Origin: Eucommia ulmoides
Lineage: Eukaryota; Streptophyta; Magnoliopsida; Garryales; Eucommiaceae
Reading direction: 5' to 3'
DNA length: 64,000 nt
NCBI GenBank assembly: GCA_016647705.1
Contig: CM028327.1
Location: 5,651,726 to 5,715,725, forward strand
Under the pieces are notes generated by a model that was not told the DNA's origin, did no database searches, and saw nothing but the letters and a program-made list of their open reading frames with translations. Position 1 is the stretch's first letter. Each line of letters begins with the position of its first letter. Shown piece by piece: positions 57,990 through 64,000 of this stretch. A program made the position numbers and the translations under genes.

Positions 57990-58500
57990 ATTTGCTAATG
58001 TGATTCCAGTTTCTAAACTCTATTTATCAATGTAATTCCAGTTTCTTAACTTTGTTGATACTTGATTTCTTGAAATATTTACTGTTTGGGTTGTTAGAAT
58101 TGTTGATGTGTAGCAAAAATCACATATATAAAATCGTGTTCTTATATTTCCCTTTGGTTCAATCTCGTTGATGATGTTTTGGTTGTTAAGATTTTTAATG
58201 TGTAGCAAAAATCACAAATTGGCGTCTTGAATTTTTGAATTTCCCTATCCCTATTTTTATTGTTGATTTTTGGTTGTTGAGATGTTTAATGTGCGTTAAA
58301 AATTACATATTGAATTCATGTTCTTGAATTTCGCTCTAGTTCCATCTCGTTAATGATGTTTGGGTTGTTAGAATTGTTAATGTGTAGTAAAAAATCGAAT
58401 ATTGAATTCTTGTTTTGAATTAACTTCTTGTTCGATTTCATAGTTGATGTAGCTTGTTGAAAATAATTAATGTGTAGCAAAAATCTATTATTGAATTCTT
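57990..58500. repeat. ~100-bp tandem repeats with GTGTAGCAAAAATC
   Basis: The anchor GTGTAGCAAAAATC, or a one- to three-base variant, occurs near 58109, 58200, 58292, 58382 and 58473, each preceded by GTTGTTAGAATTGTT-like and followed by TTGAATTC-like words. Confidence 0.85.
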
Positions 58501-59554
58501 AGTTTGAATTTCCATATCATCTCTTTCAATTGCGGTTTTTTTTTCTACACATCATTTTGCATTGTTGATGTGTTGAGTTATTTGGATAGTTACTGTATAG
58601 AAAAAATCCACAATTGGAGTGCCGGTTGGGGGGGGGGGACGTCAGCTAGATTGGCATTCCACGTTTCACCAGGTAGAATTTACCTTCTCTTAAAAACGTA
58701 CTGTATGGGGTTGATGAACTAGGTGGACATCAGGTTAGTGCTTATTGGTATCTTTGTAATATTATCTGCTTGTTGTAGAAGGGTTTGTTGCCCAATTTAT
58801 AAGAATGTTACTGTGCAGCAATATTATCATCACGTGCTCTCTCGTTCAAAACATTTTTTAGAATATTAATATGCATTGATAATTATCGACTTGTTGTTGA
58901 TTCATATGTTGTTGTACAGTTATATTTCCCCCATTATGTTACTATTTCTTTATAAATCCACAACAATATTTATTGTCATCCCCCTCCCTCTGCACGTTTT
59001 GGGGGTTGCTGTACAGTTATAATTACTTAGTTGTTATGTTTACGACATTATTGTTGTACACCAGCATTCGCATTTGATATCTCCTCATTTTCACAATGTG
59101 TTACTATTTTCATTTGTTAATGTACATCAATAATTATTCATATTCCTCCAACAACACTTCTTGTTGTGATGCTTTGAATTTTACCCCCGCTCCTACACCC
59201 GCCCCCAAATCCAATATCATATGTTATTGTTTTTATGGTTGCGTTTCTTCAAAGTTCATTATCCTACATCCTACTATGTTATGTTGTTTAGTATTAATTA
59301 TTGATTTCATCGTTTGCAAAATCTAAGAGGAATATATTATCAACTATTTCACTCGCTATGCAACTGAGTCGAGCGCTTCAACTCAAGAAAGATCGATAAC
59401 TTTGGAACCTATTTTTGACACACCTCAGCAAAGTAGAACCCGGTGAGCGAAGTTTGTGATTTGTATTAATTTTGTGAGTATATGCTTTGACATATTATAA
59501 TGTTGTATATTTTTTTAGCAAGCCTAATTATGGAATAATTGTTACGTATATATA

Positions 59555-59674
59555 ATGAGACAATTTGTCTTTGGGCAACGAGGAAACATCAAGCGCAAAG
59601 CCAATGATGGCATAGCGATTGCGGAAAAGGCGGAGCTTATTAAGGACATAATACGTGATAAACATGGTAGTTAG
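59555..59674 (+). other. Short protein-like frame cut off just before the solo LTR
   Basis: A frame of 39 codons begins MRQFVFGQRGNIKRKANDGI and continues with AIAEKAELIKDIIRDKHGS to a stop. Its charged, helical composition is unlike the low-complexity frames around it, so it may be a fragment of a coding exon of the host element. I do not recognise it. The target duplication of the solo LTR begins 28 bases later. Confidence 0.3.
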
Positions 59675-60151
59675 GTCTTTGATGCATTTTGTGCACAAGG
59701 TTGTTGTGTAAGACCCAAATCGTAGCACGTATGTCACTTTAAGCTCATTTTAGAGCATTTAGAAATTTCGGAGAAACATTTGAGTTAATTAAAGACCAAG
59801 TTAAAAGTAATTGGGTCAACTAAAATTCAAATTAAAAGATTAGGAGTCAAATAGGAAATTTAGAAAGATTATTCAAAACTTGGGATTCAAATTTTGTCAT
59901 TCAATTTATAAAAAATTTAATTGTTAGGGATCAAATTAAAATTTAAGACAAGGTTAAATGGGAAAATCGGACTAAGAAGAAGGCTTTAGGAAAGTTAGAG
60001 GAGAAAAGAGTAATTAAACTAAAGATTATTATAAAACATATAAATATATATGCACATATCGTATGTGTGTGTGCAGTGAGATCGCCGGCGACAGGAGAGA
60101 GAGAAGAACGGGGCGACATGGCAGGGGGAGATCATTTCACAAACTACTAAT

Positions 60152-60154
<3 letters not shown>

Positions 60155-60222
<68 letters not shown>

Positions 60223-60223
60223 C
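60155..60223. repeat. (AC)n(AT)n microsatellite
   Basis: About twenty AC units are followed by about fourteen AT units inside the solo LTR. This matches the inverse tract at 2003-2090. Confidence 0.95.
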
Positions 60224-60852
60224 TGTTCATGTATGTAGAGATCAGAAAAATCTAGAAAATCAAATTCAGAACAATCTAGAGAGAGAGAGAATCGGAGATG
60301 GGGGGTCGTCGATTTTTCTTGAATCGGCGTTCCTCCGGCGGTGTGGGCACGACGTCGCCGTTTAGGGTGACTTTTGTGTGTAAGGGCTTCTTCAGGTGTG
60401 GCTGGGTGTGTGTGGGTAAGGGTGCTTTGTTTTTCTGTTCATGCCAACAGTGTGTGTGCGCGCGTGTGTGTGTTGCCATTACTGCTGTGTGTGTGTTTTC
60501 CGTTGGCTGTGTGTAGGTCTGTGCATCTGTGTGTGTTCTGCTCAGCCGGTGCATGTAGGTGACTGTGAATATGTGTGTGTTTCCTGTTTCCGGTTGGTAC
60601 AGCCGTGGGTGTGTATGTGTTCCAACGATCAGGTGGGTGTGTGGTGATGTGTTATGTCTGTGTGTTCTTCGGTGTATGTGGCTCCTCCGTAGGGGTGTGT
60701 GTGTGTCATTGTTGGCTTGCTGAAAAGAAACAACACATGAAGAGGAAGAGAGAGAAAGGTTGGTTGGCAATTCATCGCCGGTGGGTTGCCATGCTCTGTT
60801 CATCGTGTGCATGTGTGTGGGGTGTCGTGCATGCTCTGTTTTGTTTCAGTTC

Positions 60853-60883
60853 GGTGTGTGTGTGTGTGGGGGGGGGGGGGGGG
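60853..60883 (+). repeat. (TG)n followed by a run of 16 G
   Basis: TGTGTGTGTGTGTG runs straight into an unbroken G tract at 60868-60883 inside the solo LTR. Confidence 0.9.
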
Positions 60884-61610
60884 TGGTTATGTGCATGTGA
60901 TCGGATCTATATATGTGCGAGGTTCGTGGGTGTGTTCGATCGAGGGTGTATGCGATCGTCGCCGTTTGTTTAGTGATTGCATGTGCAAGCCGTCGTCGGC
61001 AGTGTACGTCGGTCAGCGTTGTCTGTGGGAGTGGTTGCTTGTGTGAGTGTGGGTGTGTAGGTGTGAGGTCGTCGGCAGTCGGTGACATTAAGAAAAGAGA
61101 GGGAGGCCCGACTGGAATTCAAACGGAGCAAAAAATAGGAAACAGAACTGAAAAAGGAAAAGAAAGAAGAAGGGGAAAAAGAAGAAAAAAAAAAAGAAAC
61201 TACACAAATAACCCCCAACAAATTCAAAATCAGTCTCGCGACCCGTGAACGTTTCGGAATGGGTAACGTTTTTCGTTAAATTTATTTTAGTTTTGTTAAA
61301 TTAAATTTTAGCATCAAAATTTTGTGACCGCAATAATAAATTTGGAACCGTTCGTATTACTAAATTTTATGTAGTAATTTTTAACGGAATAAAATTAACC
61401 GAATAATAATTTTACATAATAAAATGTGGGGACGGGGGAATTGGTGAAACTTAGGGCTTGCATTGCCCGATCAGGTTATTTGTTTTGCATAAAATATTAA
61501 TTTAGGCCCTGTCACTATTAGATTCGCAGGCACCAGAGTCTTGGTAGGGAGTAGTCAGTAAAAGTTTTGCGGAGCAGATAGCCAAGTGAGTGTACTGTCT
61601 TCTTGCTAAA

Positions 61611-61611
<1 letters not shown>

Positions 61612-61664
<53 letters not shown>
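61612..61664. repeat. (AT)n microsatellite
   Basis: More than twenty AT units sit directly after the left inverted arm of the LTR cassette. The 3445-6086 copy has only TATATATATG at this place. Confidence 0.95.
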
Positions 61665-61669
<5 letters not shown>

Positions 61670-62048
61670 AAAATTATTGTAGTTAAATTAAATGATTTCA
61701 AAATGATATGGATTAAGCAGGTTTCTGGGTGAGTTGAGAAAATGGATTTTCGATGAATTGTGTTGGTTTCGAAAGGAAATTGAAAAATGATTTTTTTCGC
61801 TGAAATTTGGTGGTTTTAAAAGAGAGTGGAAAATATCTGGTTTTCTAAAAATAAAGAGTGAAAAAATGATTTTGGTGAAATCAGACATTTTTTTTTTTAA
61901 AAGAAAGTGAAAAATAAATAATTTTTGGATTAAAAATTGGTTTTGGAAATAGAGGGTGATGTTTGAGATTTGACGATGTTGATTAGACGATATTATTGAT
62001 TTGTGATTTGATAATGACGTTATTGATTTGACGATACTATAGTATTTA

Positions 62049-62199
62049 TCTGCTTCGGCAGAGTGATTATATTGATTTGACGATGTTATTGATTTGACGA
62101 TGCCATAGTATTTATCTGCTTCGGCGGAGTGATATTTATCTGCTTCGACTGAGTGATGTTAGACGTTTATACTGCGCAGTAATTATCCGCTTCAGTGGA
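62049..62199. repeat. TTCG-loop hairpin cluster with compensated stems
   Basis: TCTGC-TTCG-GCAGA at 62049-62062 is a perfect hairpin whose stem differs from the TCCGC/GCGGA of the other LTRs by a matched pair of changes. Later units (62117, 62141, 62186) are partly decayed: TCTGC..GCGGA, TCTGC..ACTGA, TCCGC..GTGGA. Confidence 0.8.
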
Positions 62200-62884
62200 A
62201 TGATGGGTGTTTGTAGGAAGGCATATCCTACGGATGGTACGGTACAGTTGTAAACTCTCGATTGTGAGGTTAAAACGATCACTAAGGCTGACTAGTGTGC
62301 GTGCTTAAAAAGTGTGTTTGAGATGTGTGCTTGAGATGTGGTGTTTTACGTATATTGGCTGATTTGATATTTATTATCATGGTGATTAGTATGATTTTTA
62401 TATTAGTGAGATTTGAATGGAATTTAATTATATCGCTTTATTTTTCCTGCTTTTATATTGGGGATTTTACGAGCTATGTGATATTTATCAACTTACATTG
62501 ATCTATTTAGATGTTGTAGAATGAGTTTTTATTGTTAATGATGATTTTACTAAGAAGGCAGTACACTCGCAGGTGAAGTAGTTAAGAGTCGGTCCTCTAC
62601 TGGAGCTAGGTAGAGTCCTACGATAGAGTTGTGTAGAGGGTTGCGATGAGCTTTCTGAGGCGAATCTATGAGAGGTTCATAGTATTATATTTTGCTGTGA
62701 GTATATTTGGGGAACATGTGTATTCCCATAACAGAAATATGTATAGCTTCATATAGATTATGGTTTATTTATATATATGCATATTGTCGTGTAATAGATG
62801 GTTGGTTGGTTGTTTTTGGTGATGTCATGATGTCGTCACGCCAGCCCAGGATGTCGGGATTTCGGGACAGGTCGTGACATGTTG

Positions 62885-64000
62885 AGTTCAATGAGTCAGG
62901 CAACAATATGTTTTCTTTCTTGTTTTTTTAGTTATTAAGAAAAACAAAAAGTTCTGCGGGGATCATTTGTTCCAATTTTTTTATGTTATTTTTTATATAA
63001 TGGTTTGCTTATTTATAAATTTATTTCATGTTTGGGATTGAGTAAAACAACTTGAAAATTTTCTTGCACAGGCCCGTGGACATGTCGCACACACAGTCAT
63101 ATAACTCCTCAATGGTCGATGTGCTATTAATACCAAAAATGTGCATGGTCACCATGTGTTTAGACACAAGTATGACGTTCATCCAATTTTCATTTCCTGT
63201 TCAAAATAAAAAGATAAACGCATTTGATTATCAGTAAAACATATATAAAAAAAAAAATGTGAATTTTTTACCAATTATTATTGTACATTAACATACATAT
63301 CAATTTGCATCATGTATCCCCCCAATCCCCCATGTTGCTGGTGAGTTTCCTGTTATACTATATTATTTAGAAATATTTTTGTACAACAATATTCAAAACC
63401 ATAAAGAATGCAACAGACTTAACCATTGCTTTACAACAATATTCATATTCCTAAAAAATACGACGACATTTAACTAATAATTGACCTCTCTAATTTTAGC
63501 AATATTAAAACAAGGAATTATTAAAAATGTTGCTGCGTAACAATATTCAAACCCCAGCAAATTTATAGAAAAAATTGTTGTATAGCAATATTCAAACCCA
63601 AGACACACAGCAAGTTTAAAAAAAAATTGTTGGACAACAATATTCAATCTATAAATAGGAAATGCTTATTGACTTCATACATATTCTGTACACACACACA
63701 CATGATTTAGAAAAAATTTGCTATACAGTATTATTCAAACTCAAGACACACAGTAAGTTTCAAAAAATTGCTATACAGCAATATTCAAATCCAGGACACA
63801 CGGTAAGTTTAAAAATATTATTGTACAACAATATTTAACCCATAACTAGTAAATGCTCATTGACTTCATTCATATTCTGTACACACATATACATGATTTA
63901 TAAAAAAATGTTATACAACAATATTCAAACCCAAGACACACAACAATATTCAAACCCAAGACACACGGTAAGTTTAGAAAAATTGTTGTACAACAATATT
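62885..64000. mobile_element. Right part of the unclassified repeat-built element (runs off the window)
   Basis: It continues from 59706. It starts with 450 bases of mixed sequence (a 61-codon frame at 63052-63237 has no known motif), then palindrome-containing repeats to the window end. Confidence 0.5.
63360..64000. repeat. Array of (A)TTGTTGTACAACAAT palindromes in higher-order units
   Basis: Units of about 50-60 bases read AAAAATTGTTGTACAACAAT, ATTCAAACCCAAGACACACG, GTAAGTTTA. A longer period of about 197 bases is marked by TGACTTCAT..CATATTCTGTACACACA at 63670 and 63867. The array reaches the window edge. Confidence 0.9.

Larger units (their letters stand above)
57471..59706. mobile_element. 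Left part of an unclassified repeat-built element
   Basis: A GC-richer segment (57590-57760) has CACCGTCGCCGTCC words. About five diverged units of roughly 100 bases follow (57990-58500), each with GTTGTTAGAATTGTTGATGT, GTGTAGCAAAAATC and TGAATTC. Then comes sequence repeatedly carrying TTGTTGTACAGTTATA and GTGCAGCAATATT words (58740-59075). It continues at 62885 after the solo LTR. The element type is unknown to me, and neither outer end is defined. Confidence 0.5.
59707..62879 (+). mobile_element. Solo LTR, 3.17 kb, gypsy-like family
   Basis: It runs from TGTAAGACC to GTCGTGACA and is flanked by a perfect duplication TGTTG (59702-59706 and 62880-62884). It aligns with 3445-6086 in order: start, GC-rich TG-rich middle, A-rich block (61130-61200), left inverted arm (61588-61610), hairpin cluster (62049-62199), CCTACGGATGGTACGGT block (62228-62245), right inverted arm (62546-62568), CGGGACAGGTCGTGACA end. 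It is longer than its relative mainly through microsatellites. Confidence 0.93.

Noticed and set aside
60276..60812. A 178-codon minus-strand frame and overlapping cysteine/valine-rich plus-strand frames
   Set aside because: They are TG/CA-repeat translations inside the solo LTR (Thr-His or Cys-Val repeats) with no family resemblance.

Overview
This is nuclear DNA from a flowering plant, most likely a eudicot. The evidence is the AT-rich, intron-poor, repeat-packed sequence, plant-type retroelements whose primer-binding sites match initiator tRNA-Met, Tourist-type MITEs, and one clear land-plant signalling gene. I cannot name the species. Every assignment below comes from reading the sequence; no database was searched.

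Only one convincing host gene is present: an intronless membrane-associated kinase regulator of the MAKR/BKI1 family (27207-28217, +), best matching MAKR1 from memory. Almost everything else is transposable-element sequence, and much of it can be dissected by target-site duplications (TSDs).

Left third (1-18664). The window opens in a minus-strand LTR of a large Ty3/gypsy-like family (1-2389), followed by a Tourist-like MITE. A non-autonomous LTR element, 'X', then spans 2968-18659 (TSD GGGTA/GAGTA). Its 5' LTR is split by a complete, young gypsy element (3445-13003, TSD CCGGG, LTRs about 1% diverged, coding region already ruined). Its interior holds a 1.57-kb solo LTR (14812-16383, TSD CCGCC) and an array of roughly 60-bp tandem repeats.

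Middle (18665-39160). This part carries a 0.58-kb element with long inverted ends rich in CCGGGGTTCCGAACCCCGG-like palindromes, several MITEs (one inserted inside another), a SINE candidate, the MAKR gene, and a minus-strand gypsy remnant (about 31.3-33.8 kb) that keeps gag, protease and integrase pieces but no reverse transcriptase.

Right (39160-64000). A full-length but inactivated Ty1/copia element lies on the minus strand (39165-44588, TSD TCGAT). Next come a MITE nested in a MITE (44863-46363), a MULE-like element packed with the palindrome TGTTACATGTAACA (47407-49414), another Tourist MITE with a GC-rich core, an unidentified retroelement-like coding remnant (50.8-51.6 kb), and a solo LTR of family X (53136-53935, TSD TATAT/TATAC). 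The window ends in a long repeat-built element (about 57.5-64.0 kb) with TTGTTGTACAACAA-type palindromes, split by a 3.17-kb solo LTR (59707-62879, TSD TGTTG) of the same family as the LTRs at 1-2389 and 3445-13003.

The most unusual structure is inside that gypsy-like LTR family. All four LTR copies carry a 0.91-0.98-kb cassette bounded by 23-bp inverted repeats. In at least three copies the cassette contains a cluster of short hairpins of the form TCCGC-TTCG-GCGGA. The stems change in a compensatory way between copies (TCTGC-TTCG-GCAGA), which suggests selection on a folded RNA or DNA structure.
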